This document shows, piece after piece, positions 18,455 to 27,661 of a stretch of 64,000 bases of DNA (the stretch's first letter is position 1; every line of letters begins with the position of its first letter). The stretch is from Methylobacterium sp. BTF04. GTDB lineage: Bacteria > Pseudomonadota > Alphaproteobacteria > Rhizobiales > Beijerinckiaceae. Both the position numbers and the translations under genes were made by a program. A model generated the notes under the pieces. It did not search any database. It was not told where the DNA came from and saw nothing but the letters and a program-made list of their open reading frames with translations. The stretch lies in contig NZ_JAAHTB010000005.1 in the NCBI RefSeq assembly GCF_010692745.1, positions 113,704-177,703 of the forward strand. The letters are read 5' to 3'.

Positions 18455-18478
18455 GCGCGGCCCGGACGGAGAAACGCA

Positions 18479-18631
18479 ATGACCATCACGATTTCCAGTC
18501 TGCAACCGATCATCGCGCTGGCTGCCGGCGTCCTGATACTGATCGTCCCGCGTCTTCTCAACTTCATCGTGGCGATCTATCTCATCCTCGTCGGACTGAT
18601 CGGCCTCGGAGTCTTCCGCGCATTGTCGTAA
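18479..18631 (+). CDS. DUF3096 small membrane protein
   Basis: This 50-residue protein is almost entirely hydrophobic, with two membrane segments around PRLLNF (residues 24-29), matching DUF3096. It has a GGAGAAACGC ribosome binding region and lies 24 bases after the L,D-transpeptidase gene, so it is probably in the same transcript. The role is unknown. Confidence 0.8.
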   Translation: MTITISSLQPIIALAAGVLILIVPRLLNFIVAIYLILVGLIGLGVFRALS

Positions 18632-18771
18632 ATCCAAATCGGGCGGTTACACGGGGGCGATTCCGTCACACGCCCTCCCGTGCAAAGGCCCGTTCATCTT
18701 GCGTTGCAGCATGAGATGGTCCAACCCGCCGTGATACGCATGGGGCACTTTTCACTCCTGCAAGCGGATGG

Positions 18772-21453
18772 ATGACGATGGGCAAGTGGGTCTATTCCTT
18801 CGGTGACGGCAAGGCCGAGGGCCAGTCGTCCATGCGCAACCTGCTGGGCGGCAAGGGCGCGAACCTCGCCGAGATGTCGAATCTCGGCCTGCCGGTTCCC
18901 CCCGGCTTCACCATCACGACGGAAGTCTGCACCGCCTATTACGACAACGCGCAAGCCTATCCGGCCGAGCTGAAGGCAGAGGTCGACGCAGCCCTCGCCG
19001 CCGTGGGCAAGCTCACCGGCCGCGGCTTCGGCGATCCGGAGAACCCGCTCCTGGTCTCGGTCCGGTCAGGCGCCCGCGCCTCGATGCCGGGCATGATGGA
19101 CACGGTGCTCAACCTCGGCCTCAACGACCTCACCGTGGAAGCCCTGGCCGAAGGCGCCGGCGACCCGCGCTTCGCCTACGATTCCTACCGCCGCTTCATC
19201 ACCATGTACTCGAACGTCGTTCTCGGCGTGGAGCACCACGCCTTCGAGGAGGCGCTCGAGCATTACAAGGACGAGAAGGGCGTCAGCCTCGACACCGAAC
19301 TCGGCGCCGATGACTGGAAGACCCTCGTCGGCAAATACAAGGCCATCGTGAAGGCCGAGCACGGGTCGGACTTCCCGCAAGGGGCCGAAGACCAGCTTTG
19401 GGGCGCGATCGGGGCGGTGTTCGATTCGTGGATGATCCCGCGCGCCAAGAAGTACCGCGAGTTGAACGGTATTCCCGAGAGCTGGGGCACCGCCGTCAAC
19501 GTCCAGGCCATGGTGTTCGGCAACATGGGCGAGACCTCGGCCACCGGCGTCGCCTTCACCCGCAACCCCTCCACCGGCGAGCGCGCGCTCTACGGCGAGT
19601 TCCTGATCAACGCCCAGGGCGAAGACGTGGTGGCGGGTATCCGCACGCCGCAGGACATCACCGAGAAGGCCAGGATCGAGGCCAAATCCGAAAAGCCGTC
19701 GATGGAGCGGGCGATGCCCGAGTCCTATGCCGAGCTGGTGCGGATCTACAATCTGCTCGAGACCCATTACCGCGACATGCAGGACATGGAGTTCACCATC
19801 GAGAGCGGAAAGCTCTGGATGCTCCAGACCCGCAACGGCAAGCGCACCGCCAAGGCGGCCCTGCGGATCGCCGTCGATCTCGCGGCCGAGGGCCTGATCA
19901 CGCAGGAAGAGGCCATCGGCCGGATCGAGCCGGCCGCCCTCGACCAGTTGTTGCACCCGACCATCGATCCGAAGGCCGAGCGCAAGGTCATCGCCTCGGG
20001 CCTGCCGGCCTCGCCGGGTGCGGCCACCGGCGAGATCGTCTTCAACTCCGAGGATGCCGAGGCCGCCCGCAAGGCCGAGCGCAAGTGCATCCTGGTGCGC
20101 ATCGAGACGTCGCCGGAAGACATCCACGGTATGCATGCCTCGGAAGGCATCCTCACCACCCGCGGCGGCATGACCAGCCATGCGGCGGTGGTCGCGCGCG
20201 GCATGGGCAAGCCCTGCGTATCGGGCTGCGGCACCGTCCGGGTCGACTACAAGGCCGGCACGCTGTCGGTGGCCGGCACCACGCTCAAGGCGGGTGACAA
20301 GATCACCATCGACGGTTCCACCGGGCAGGTGCTCCTCGGCGAGGTGGCGATGCTCGAGCCGTCGCTGTCGGGCGAGTTCGCCACCCTGATGGGTTGGGCC
20401 GACAAGGTCCGCACCATGAAGGTCCGCACCAACGCCGACACCCCCAACGACGCCCGCGCCGCCCGGAATTTCGGCGCCGAGGGTATCGGCCTGTGCCGGA
20501 CCGAGCACATGTTCTTCGAGGGCGACCGCATCGTCGCGGTCCGCGAGATGATCCTGGCCGACGACGTCGAAGGCCGCCGCGCGGCGCTCGCCAAGATCCT
20601 GCCCTACCAGCGCCAGGACTTCGTCGAGCTGTTCACGATCATGTCCGGCCTGCCGGTGACCATCCGCCTGCTCGATCCGCCGCTGCACGAATTCCTGCCG
20701 CACACCGACGAAGAGGTGCAGGACGTCGCGAAAAGCACCGGCGTGTCGGAGGACAAACTGCGTCGGCGGATGACCGAGTTGCACGAGTTCAACCCGATGC
20801 TCGGCTTCCGCGGGTGCCGTCTCGCCATCGCCTTCCCGGAAATCGCCGAGATGCAGGCCCGCGCGATCTTCGAGGCCGCGGTTCAGGCCGCCAAGGAGAC
20901 CAGCGCGCCGGTGACGCCCGAGATCATGGTTCCGCTGGTTTTCACCAAGATGGAATTCGATCTGGTGAAGGCCAGCATCGACGCCATGGCGAAGGCGGTC
21001 TCTGCTGAATCGGGCAGCACGATTGCCTATCAGGTGGGCACGATGATCGAATTGCCGCGCGCGGCCCTGCGTGCCGGCGACATCGCCGAGACGGCGGAGT
21101 TCTTCTCCTTTGGCACCAACGACCTGACGCAGACGGCGCTCGGCATCTCGCGCGACGACGCCTCGACCTTCCTCGGGGCCTACACGCAGCGCGGCATCCT
21201 GTCGGCGGACCCGTTCATCTCCATCGATCAGGAGGGGGTGGGCGAGTTGGTCCGCATCGGCGTCGAGCGGGGCAGGGCGGTCCGTCCCGACATCAAGCTC
21301 GGCATCTGCGGTGAGCATGGCGGCGATCCGGCCTCCATCGCCTTCTGCCAGGAGGTCGGTCTCGACTACGTGTCGTGCTCGCCGTACCGGGTGCCGATCG
21401 CGCGGCTAGCCGCGGCCCAGGCCGCATTGGCGGCCAAGCAGAGCGCCAAGTAG
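18772..21453 (+). CDS. ppdK: Pyruvate, phosphate dikinase
   Basis: This 893-residue enzyme interconverts pyruvate, ATP and phosphate with PEP, AMP and pyrophosphate, setting the C3 node. The domains are in order: an ATP-grasp N-terminal domain (GGKGANLAEM, SVRSGARASMPGMMDTVLNLG), a swivelling phosphohistidine domain with GGMTSHAAVVARGMG (His 470), and a C-terminal TIM barrel (GLCRTEHMFFE, GTNDLTQTALGISRDD, CGEHGGDP). The length is typical. Adjacent MTM start codons leave a two-residue start ambiguity. Confidence 0.97.
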   Translation: MTMGKWVYSFGDGKAEGQSSMRNLLGGKGANLAEMSNLGLPVPPGFTITTEVCTAYYDNAQAYPAELKAEVDAALAAVGKLTGRGFGDPENPLLVSVRSGARASMPGMMDTVLNLGLNDLTVEALAEGAGDPRFAYDSYRRFITMYSNVVLGVEHHAFEEALEHYKDEKGVSLDTELGADDWKTLVGKYKAIVKAEHGSDFPQGAEDQLWGAIGAVFDSWMIPRAKKYRELNGIPESWGTAVNVQAMVFGNMGETSATGVAFTRNPSTGERALYGEFLINAQGEDVVAGIRTPQDITEKARIEAKSEKPSMERAMPESYAELVRIYNLLETHYRDMQDMEFTIESGKLWMLQTRNGKRTAKAALRIAVDLAAEGLITQEEAIGRIEPAALDQLLHPTIDPKAERKVIASGLPASPGAATGEIVFNSEDAEAARKAERKCILVRIETSPEDIHGMHASEGILTTRGGMTSHAAVVARGMGKPCVSGCGTVRVDYKAGTLSVAGTTLKAGDKITIDGSTGQVLLGEVAMLEPSLSGEFATLMGWADKVRTMKVRTNADTPNDARAARNFGAEGIGLCRTEHMFFEGDRIVAVREMILADDVEGRRAALAKILPYQRQDFVELFTIMSGLPVTIRLLDPPLHEFLPHTDEEVQDVAKSTGVSEDKLRRRMTELHEFNPMLGFRGCRLAIAFPEIAEMQARAIFEAAVQAAKETSAPVTPEIMVPLVFTKMEFDLVKASIDAMAKAVSAESGSTIAYQVGTMIELPRAALRAGDIAETAEFFSFGTNDLTQTALGISRDDASTFLGAYTQRGILSADPFISIDQEGVGELVRIGVERGRAVRPDIKLGICGEHGGDPASIAFCQEVGLDYVSCSPYRVPIARLAAAQAALAAKQSAK

Positions 21454-21486
21454 GTCGCCAAGTAGGGCGCGCGAGCGCGGCAATAA

Positions 21487-21521
21487 CCGAAGGCGGGCGG
21501 CCAGAAGCCGTCCGCCTTCGG
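21487..21521 (+). terminator. Hairpin after ppdK
   Basis: A ten-pair stem CCGAAGGCGG/CCGCCTTCGG with a 15-base loop lies 34 bases after the ppdK stop. There is no clear T-run, so it may be a processing or factor-assisted terminator. Confidence 0.55.
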
Positions 21522-21661
21522 CCGGTAAAATTCCGTTCAACAAATTGTCGAAAACAGGGCGAACCGATTTCGCGCCGGCACGTTCAGTGCTAGTGCCAAA
21601 CCGTTGCGTGCGGGTTTTTCCAGCTCATCGGGGTGGCTGCCAACGCGCGGGATTTCCGGCG

Positions 21662-21919
21662 ATGAACGATTCAGGTCCAACCCCTCTTTTCCTCAACGAA
21701 AATCCCGTCGCCGTCCCGATTCCGAGGGCGGTCCAGCAGGCCTACTTCTGGGGCGTGGCAGGCTTGGGAGCCGTTGCGGCGATCGCGGTCTTCGTTTTCG
21801 CCGTGGCCACGCAAAGCGGCACCGATGCCGAGCGGATCGTCGGCGTCCGCGCCGACACGACACTCTCTGCCCTGACCAGCGCCATGGCGGCGACGCACGG
21901 GCGACCTGGCGCATTATGA
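21662..21919 (+). CDS. Single-pass membrane protein (85 aa)
   Basis: This 85-residue protein has one membrane segment (about residues 26-48, AYFWGVAGLGAVAAIAVFVF), a polar N-terminus and a short Ala/Thr-rich C-terminus. No family is recognised. ATG 21662 is chosen as the first start before the membrane segment; the upstream extension is not protein-like. The ribosome binding site is weak. Confidence 0.55.
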   Translation: MNDSGPTPLFLNENPVAVPIPRAVQQAYFWGVAGLGAVAAIAVFVFAVATQSGTDAERIVGVRADTTLSALTSAMAATHGRPGAL

Positions 21920-22047
21920 GCCAACCGGCGCACCGGCCCATTTAACCAGCCCGCAACCATACCCGGCGATTGTTCAGGTCCCGGCCCGACCTCATGAGAT
22001 CGTGAGGACGGCGCGCCGGGCTTGGCATCGAGTGCGGGTCGGTTGCG

Positions 22048-23202
22048 GTGGGTACGAGACGGATACGACGCGATTCGGGCCTGCGCTGGCTCAGCGCCGC
22101 CCTCACGCCGTGGGCCACCGGCATCGGCCTTCTGGTGTCGTTCACCGCCACCGCCGGCACCGAAATGTCCCTCGGCGCAACGCTGATCCCGGCCCGTGAC
22201 GCGCGCGTCACGCCACCGTTGCCCGTCGGTACGATCCTGATCGGCAGCCCGCTCCGCGACGGCTACGCGCGCGCCGACGCGCCGTTGCGCGGCGAGCTCA
22301 AGCTCAGCGCCCATCTCTATCCGTTGGTCCAGCGCGACGGGAAAGGTGACGCCACGTTGCCGCCCGGCCCCAGCTTTGCCCACACCGCCCTTGCCCTGAG
22401 GGATGCCGGCAACCTGCTGATGACCGCGAGTCTCACCGGATCGGGCACGGGCCTGCTGACGCCGGGCATCGCCACCTGGAACCCCGATCTGGAGCCGGAG
22501 GCCGGCTTCGTACCGACCCCCGATCTCGGTCTCGGGGTCGCGTCTCTCGGCACCGAGGCGTCAGCGATCGATCGCGGCGACGGATCGACGCCGGCGATCC
22601 CGCGCGCCATCGCCCTGTCCTCGACCACACCGGCTCCGGCCGACGCCATCCCGATCGAAGTCGCCGCTGCCAACCTGATGATCCCCGGCTTCTCGACACG
22701 GCGCGACCCGGCCGAGGGCGCTGCCACCCTGGCGCCCGAAGCGACGCCGGAGAATGCCCGTCACCGCTACGCCGACCTCATCGTCCCCGATGCCATGGAT
22801 CGCGAGCAGCGCTGCCTCGCCGAGGCGGTGTATTTCGAGGCCCGCAGCGAGCCCGAGGATGGCCAGGCCGCCGTGGCGCAGGTGGTCCTCAACCGGGTGA
22901 AGAGCGGCCTGTATCCGGGCAACGTCTGCGGCGTCGTCTACCAGAACCGCCATCGCTACATGGGCTGTCAGTTCTCCTTCGCCTGCGAGGGCAAATCCCT
23001 GCACATCACCGACGGCCCGTCCTGGCAATCCGCCACCCGCATCGCGAGCGCGGTGATCGAGGGACGCACCTATCTCAGCGAAGTCGGCGGGGCGACGCAT
23101 TACCACGCCGATTACGTCCGGCCCGGCTGGTCGCGCCGGCTCCAGAAGATGGACGTCATCGGCCGGCATATCTTCTACCAGCTCAAGCGCGGGCAGACCT
23201 GA
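22048..23202 (+). CDS. SleB-type cell wall hydrolase
   Basis: This 384-residue periplasmic muralytic enzyme starts at GTG with a signal or anchor segment near 20-38. A long Pro/Ala/Thr-rich linker precedes the C-terminal Hydrolase_2 (SleB) domain from about 255. Key features are CLAEAVYFEARSE with the catalytic glutamate, QVVLNRVKS, and GCQFSFACEGK. It probably remodels peptidoglycan; substrate-bond specificity is inferred from the family only. Confidence 0.88.
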   Translation: MGTRRIRRDSGLRWLSAALTPWATGIGLLVSFTATAGTEMSLGATLIPARDARVTPPLPVGTILIGSPLRDGYARADAPLRGELKLSAHLYPLVQRDGKGDATLPPGPSFAHTALALRDAGNLLMTASLTGSGTGLLTPGIATWNPDLEPEAGFVPTPDLGLGVASLGTEASAIDRGDGSTPAIPRAIALSSTTPAPADAIPIEVAAANLMIPGFSTRRDPAEGAATLAPEATPENARHRYADLIVPDAMDREQRCLAEAVYFEARSEPEDGQAAVAQVVLNRVKSGLYPGNVCGVVYQNRHRYMGCQFSFACEGKSLHITDGPSWQSATRIASAVIEGRTYLSEVGGATHYHADYVRPGWSRRLQKMDVIGRHIFYQLKRGQT

Positions 23203-23725
23203 CGTCGGAAACGCTGCGCTGCACGCCGATCCGACGCTCGACGCGCCGGCCGCAGCACAGAGCGCTAGCGACGCCGTCGGTTGCGTCGCTATCCGTATCG
23301 GGACCGTGATCTCGGCGACACCGCTCAAGCCTTCCGCATCTGCCGCTCTGGTCGATAGCCGAGGCGCTGTGGTCTTGACTTACCCCGCTCGTCAGATCGG
23401 ACGAGGGCGGCCAGCGTTTCTCGCGGATGGCCTTGCCGATGCAGCCGGCGCCGTGTCCCGATCGCCCGCGACAAGCGCGTACCCGATGGCAGCCGCCTGA
23501 TGCGATCGCGCGCTCACGCCGGGTTCGACTCCAATCTGAATCGTTCCCAAGCTTTTTACGTAAGTAGCGAAAGCACTAAGTAGTCCTAAGCTTGGGTTAA
23601 TTTTACCTTGAGTCTGGATAGAGCTTGCTCGGACGGCAACTTGACTGCCTCTGATACGTCGAGATGTGCGCAGCGATGTCAGCGCCGTCCGATCAGTATC
23701 CGCGTCCAGCCTCAAGGAAGCCGTC
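23203..23725. other. Intergenic gap with AT-rich promoter-like stretch
   Basis: These 523 bases hold no supported gene. A locally AT-rich segment at 23551-23612 stands out against the GC-rich flanks and could be the promoter of the downstream secreted protein. No EcfG-type box is present. Confidence 0.5.
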
Positions 23726-24307
23726 ATGACCGCGCCGGTCGCCCGATTCACCCTCTTCGCCACCGCCCTCGCCGGCGCCGTTCTCTCCGCGTCCGTCGCC
23801 CAGGCCGGCTGCGGCGGCGCCGAGTGCTACCGTTACGTCGCCACCCCTCCGGTCTACGGCGCCGTGTCCGAACGCGTCCTCGTGCGTCCCGCCGAGACGG
23901 TCTACCGCACCATCCCGCCGGTCTACGAGACGGTGTCCGAGCAGGTCCTCGTCGCCCCCGGCGGCCGGGTATGGCAGACCCGGCGCGACGCCTATGGCGC
24001 GCTGGTCGGCTGCTGGGTCGAGGTGCCGCCGCAATATTCCGTGCGCCACCGCCGGGTGCTGGTTCAGCAGGCCCAGTCGATCCCCGAGACGATCCCCGCC
24101 GAGTATGCCAGCGTGCGCCGGCGGGTCCTCGTCGAGCCCGCCCGCCGCGGCTGGGTCCCGGCCGATTCCGGCCGCGGCGGCTATGGCGGTTCGATCATCC
24201 CCACCATCGGCTCGATCCCGGACGCCTTCGGCGTGGCCGGTGCGAGCTCGGCCGATATCGGCGTCGGTCTCGGCTTCTCCTCGGGCAGCATCTACGACGG
24301 CTACTGA
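23726..24307 (+). CDS. Secreted Tyr/Val-rich repeat protein
   Basis: This 193-residue protein has a clear signal peptide (cleavage after VAQA, about residue 28). The mature part contains near-repeats of the form PPVYxxVSExVLVxPxxxVYxT (around 42-60 and 63-85, with looser copies to 140), then a Gly/Ser-rich tail ending SIYDGY. The ribosome binding site is AAGGAAG. The function is unknown; the repeats suggest a structural or surface role. Confidence 0.75.
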   Translation: MTAPVARFTLFATALAGAVLSASVAQAGCGGAECYRYVATPPVYGAVSERVLVRPAETVYRTIPPVYETVSEQVLVAPGGRVWQTRRDAYGALVGCWVEVPPQYSVRHRRVLVQQAQSIPETIPAEYASVRRRVLVEPARRGWVPADSGRGGYGGSIIPTIGSIPDAFGVAGASSADIGVGLGFSSGSIYDGY

Positions 24308-24414
24308 GCCGACCCGGCTCACGACAACCCACTGTCGAGGCGCTCCCGCATCCGCGGGGGCGTCTTGATTCGTCGAGCCCCCACCACACCTCCTGTCGGA
24401 AAGCGGAGGCAGGC

Positions 24415-25401
24415 ATGGGCACGTTCAAGGCATGGGTGGTCGACAAGACCGAGGCCGGGCAATCCCTGCGCTACGGGGATTTTGACGAAGCCGGCCTGAT
24501 GGACGGCGACGTCACGGTCCGCGTCACCCACTCGACGGTGAACTACAAGGACGGGCTCGCCATGACCGGGCGCTCGCCCGTGGTGCGCCGCTTTCCGATG
24601 ATTCCCGGCATCGATTTCTCCGGCATTGTCGAGACCTCCGAGCATCCCGACTACACGCCCGGCGATGCCGTCGTACTCACCGGCTGGGGCGTCGGCGAAA
24701 GTCATCTCGGCGCCTATGCCGAGCGCGCCCGGGTGAAGGGCGACTGGCTCGTCCCCCTGCCGGAGGGTCTCGACGCGGCGCAGGCCATGGCGATCGGCAC
24801 CGCCGGCTACACCGCCATGCTGTGTCTGATGGCGCTCGATCATCACGGCGTGACGCCGGCCCAGGGGCCGGCCCTCGTTACCGGCGCCTCGGGTGGCGTC
24901 GGCTCGGTGGCCGTCGCCCTGTTGGCGCAGGCGGGCTGGCACGTGGTCGCCTCGACCGGCCGCGCGGCGGAGGCCGATTACCTGCGCAGCCTCGGCGCCG
25001 CCGAGATTATCGATCGGGCCGACCTCAGCAAACCCGGCAAGCCGTTGGCCAAGGAACGCTGGGCAGCGGCGATCGACGCGGTCGGCTCGGTGACCCTGGC
25101 CAACGTGCTCGCATCGACCAAAGCCGACGGGGCCGTAGCCGCCTGCGGGCTGGCGCAGGGCATGGACCTGCCGACCTCGGTGGCGCCGTTTATCCTGCGC
25201 GGCGTGTCGCTGCTCGGCATCAACAGCGTGACGACCCCGCAGGCGAAGCGCCGCGCGGCCTGGGCGCGGCTCGCCCGCGATCTCGACCTCGCCAAGCTCG
25301 CCGCCATGACGACCACGGTGCCCCTCGATCAGGTCGACCGACTGGCCGCGGCGATCCTGGACGGACAGGTTCGCGGGCGCACGGTGGTGACGGTGGGGTG
25401 A
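24415..25401 (+). CDS. acuI: MDR-type quinone oxidoreductase / acryloyl-CoA reductase-like
   Basis: This 328-residue zinc-independent medium-chain reductase of the YhdH/AcuI type would use NADPH to reduce acryloyl-CoA or another activated enone. The cofactor site reads VTGASGGVGSVAV near 161. The N-terminal part includes HSTVNYKDGLAMTGR and FPMIPGIDFSG, typical of AcuI. The ribosome binding site is AAGCGGAGG. An acryloyl-CoA role would fit propionyl-CoA metabolism in this genus, but that is inference. Confidence 0.85.
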   Translation: MGTFKAWVVDKTEAGQSLRYGDFDEAGLMDGDVTVRVTHSTVNYKDGLAMTGRSPVVRRFPMIPGIDFSGIVETSEHPDYTPGDAVVLTGWGVGESHLGAYAERARVKGDWLVPLPEGLDAAQAMAIGTAGYTAMLCLMALDHHGVTPAQGPALVTGASGGVGSVAVALLAQAGWHVVASTGRAAEADYLRSLGAAEIIDRADLSKPGKPLAKERWAAAIDAVGSVTLANVLASTKADGAVAACGLAQGMDLPTSVAPFILRGVSLLGINSVTTPQAKRRAAWARLARDLDLAKLAAMTTTVPLDQVDRLAAAILDGQVRGRTVVTVG

Positions 25402-25440
25402 GCAGGGAACTCCCAGCCCGTGCCGCGCATTCCAGTGTCC

Positions 25441-25902
25441 ATGAGCAGTGCATTCGTAAAAGAGCGTGAGGGCGGCGAGGCGTTCGAGGATCTTCCCGAT
25501 CGCCCGATTTCCCCTCACACCAACTTCGTGACGCCGGACGGCCTCGAGCAGATCAAGGCCGAGGTCGCGCGCCTCCAGGCCGAGTTCTCGGCGCTGACGC
25601 CCGACGCCAAGGCCGACGAGTCCCGCGTCACCCGCGACCTCCATTACTGGACCGCGCGGATGGGTACGGCTCAACTCGTCGAGGCGGTGCCGGGCGATGA
25701 CGTCCGCTTCGGCTCGACCGTGACCATCCTGCGCGAGGGCGAGAGTCGCCAGACATTCCGGATCGTCGGAGAAGACGAGGCCGATCCGGCCGCGGGCTCG
25801 ATCTCCTACGTGTCGCCGATGTCCCGTGCGCTCACCGGCAAGGTGGTCGGCGACGTCGTCGCGGTGAACGGACACGAGACCGAGATCGTCGAGATCAGCT
25901 GA
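25441..25902 (+). CDS. GreA/GreB-family transcription elongation factor-like protein
   Basis: This 153-residue protein has the Gre layout: an N-terminal coiled-coil (about 20-75; TPDGLEQIKAEVARLQAE) and a C-terminal FKBP-like domain (GSTVTILREGE, ISYVSPMSRALTGKVVGD). It would act at the RNA polymerase secondary channel. ATG 25441 fits the family start. It overlaps the end of the convergent LysR gene by 8 bases. Confidence 0.85.
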   Translation: MSSAFVKEREGGEAFEDLPDRPISPHTNFVTPDGLEQIKAEVARLQAEFSALTPDAKADESRVTRDLHYWTARMGTAQLVEAVPGDDVRFGSTVTILREGESRQTFRIVGEDEADPAAGSISYVSPMSRALTGKVVGDVVAVNGHETEIVEIS

Positions 25903-26776
25903 GAGCCGTTCCTTCGATGGCCGAGCGCAGGGTGGTGATCTCCTCGGCCATGAAGTCCATGAATGCCCGGATTCTGGCCGCATGTCGCAGGTCCGGGTGG
26001 GTCAGCAACCACAGCCCAGCGGCGAGGTCGGGTTCGATCCCCGAAAGCCGGACGAGACCGGGCAGCGCGTCACCGTCCCAGCAGGGCAGGGGTCCGACGC
26101 CGATGCCGACCTCGACGGCCTCCCGTAAGCCCAAGACCGTATTGAGCGACAGGACGACACGTCCCGCCCCACCGCGGGCGTCGGCGAATCGCGCGAAGCG
26201 AGCACCCGCGACCACATCACCGGGAATCACCCACGGGCATTCGGCCAGGGGCCGACCGGCGAACACGCGGCGCCCGTAGATCGCCCAGTTGATGGTGGCG
26301 AGGCGGCGCCCGATCAGGGTCGGTGGCGGCCTGTCGCTGGCCCGCATGGCGACGTCGGCATCCCGGCGAGAGAGGTTCAGCGCTTCCTCCGCGACGATGA
26401 TGTCGAGCCGGATGCGCGGATAGCGTGCCGTGAAACGGCCGAGGATCGGCATCAGCATATGGGCGACGAGGCCCGCCGGCGCGGTAATCCGTATTTCGCC
26501 AGCGGGTTCCCGGCTCTGCCCGGCAAGCTCGCGGGTAAAGCCGGCGACGTTCGCTTCCATGCGAGATGCGGCATCGATCATCGCCGCTCCGGCCGCCGTC
26601 GGGGCATAGCCCGCGCGATGCCGCTCGAACAACGGCGCCTCCACCGCAGCCTCGATCCCGGCCAGGCGTCGAAACGCCGTGGAATGATTGATGCCGAGAT
26701 GCGCGGCCGCCCGCGCCAGGCCGCCTCGTTCGGCGATGGCCTGCACGAGGCGAAAGTCGTCCCACTCCACTGACAT
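25895..26776 (-). CDS. LysR-family transcriptional regulator
   Basis: This 293-residue LysR regulator has an N-terminal winged HTH (VQAIAERGGLARAAAHLGIN, residues 10-29) and a periplasmic-binding-like effector domain from about 90. It is divergent from wrbA with palindromic TTGC/GCAA motifs in the shared 134-base region, so wrbA is the likely target and autoregulation is expected. Confidence 0.88.
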   Translation of the reverse strand: MSVEWDDFRLVQAIAERGGLARAAAHLGINHSTAFRRLAGIEAAVEAPLFERHRAGYAPTAAGAAMIDAASRMEANVAGFTRELAGQSREPAGEIRITAPAGLVAHMLMPILGRFTARYPRIRLDIIVAEEALNLSRRDADVAMRASDRPPPTLIGRRLATINWAIYGRRVFAGRPLAECPWVIPGDVVAGARFARFADARGGAGRVVLSLNTVLGLREAVEVGIGVGPLPCWDGDALPGLVRLSGIEPDLAAGLWLLTHPDLRHAARIRAFMDFMAEEITTLRSAIEGTALS

Positions 26777-26785
26777 CGCTCAACC

Positions 26786-26811
26786 TTGCATCGACGCAAA
26801 ACATCTTTTGC
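26786..26811. promoter_or_regulatory. Palindromic operator candidates between lysR and wrbA
   Basis: Two overlapping inverted repeats occur: TTGC-N6-GCAA at 26786-26799 and GCAAAA-CATC-TTTTGC at 26796-26811. They sit 10-35 bases from the LysR start, the expected location for a LysR autoregulatory site. Confidence 0.5.
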
Positions 26812-26910
26812 AGGTCAGGGCGTTTTCGCAAGCGGGCCGATATCCGATATGCCGGGAGAGCGTACCGGCCCGACCTGGGTGACGCGGCGTGACAACGGGA
26901 GACCGACACG

Positions 26911-27510
26911 ATGGCGAAGGTTCTGGTGCTCTATTATTCGTCCTGGGGCCATGTCGAGCAGATGGCCCATGCCGTCGCCGAAGGCGCACGCGAGACCGGG
27001 GCCGAGGTCGCGGTGAAGCGGGTGCCGGAGCTGGTGCCGGACGCGGTCGCCCAGCAATTCCACTACAAGACCGAGCAGGCGGCCCCGTTCGCCACCGTGG
27101 ACGAACTCGCGGATTACGATGCGATCATCGTCGGGTCACCGACCCGCTTCGGCAACATGGCCGCGCAGATGAAGCAGTTCATCGACCAGACCGGCGGCCT
27201 GTGGGCCAAGGGCGCCCTCGTGGGCAAGGTCGGCTCGGCCTTCACGTCCACGGCCTCGCAGCATGGCGGCCAGGAGACGACGCTCACCAGCATCCACACG
27301 GTGCTCCTGCACCACGGCCTGGTGATCGTCGGTCTGCCCTACAGCTTCCAGGGCCAGGGCGGTGTCGAAGCGGTCAAGGGCGGTTCGCCCTACGGCGCCA
27401 CGACGATCAGCGATAGCGACGGCTCGCGTCAGCCGAGCGCGGTGGAACTCGAAGGCGCTCGCTTCCAGGGCCGGCACGTGGCCGAAATCGCCGCCAAACT
27501 CGCCGGCTGA
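26911..27510 (+). CDS. wrbA: NAD(P)H:quinone oxidoreductase WrbA
   Basis: This 199-residue flavodoxin-fold quinone reductase performs two-electron reduction with FMN, limiting redox cycling in the cytosol. FMN-binding features are [14 protein letters not shown] at the start, [16 protein letters not shown], and [13 protein letters not shown]. The length is typical. A hairpin terminator follows, and a LysR gene is divergent. Confidence 0.93.
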   Translation: MAKVLVLYYSSWGHVEQMAHAVAEGARETGAEVAVKRVPELVPDAVAQQFHYKTEQAAPFATVDELADYDAIIVGSPTRFGNMAAQMKQFIDQTGGLWAKGALVGKVGSAFTSTASQHGGQETTLTSIHTVLLHHGLVIVGLPYSFQGQGGVEAVKGGSPYGATTISDSDGSRQPSAVELEGARFQGRHVAEIAAKLAG

Positions 27511-27544
27511 CACGCTTCAAGAAAAAAGGCTCGCCCCAAGAAAA

Positions 27545-27570
27545 AAGGCTCGGATTACTCCGAGCCTTGG
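27545..27570 (+). terminator. Terminator after wrbA
   Basis: AAGGCTCGG pairs with CCGAGCCTT around a short ATTACT-type loop, preceded by two A-runs that are part of a GAAAAAAGGCTCG duplication. It could act in both directions, towards the threonylcarbamoyl-AMP synthase gene as well. Confidence 0.6.
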
Positions 27571-27661
27571 AAGGGGAAAGGTCATTTGGGGGCTGAACTG
27601 ACCTTTGTGCATGCAGAACGGATCATGCGGCGGAGAAGTTCCCACCCTTTGCGAAAAAACT

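Noticed and set aside
19066..21318. 750-codon open frame antisense to ppdK
   Set aside because: It is the complementary shadow of a strongly conserved enzyme and has no domain of its own.
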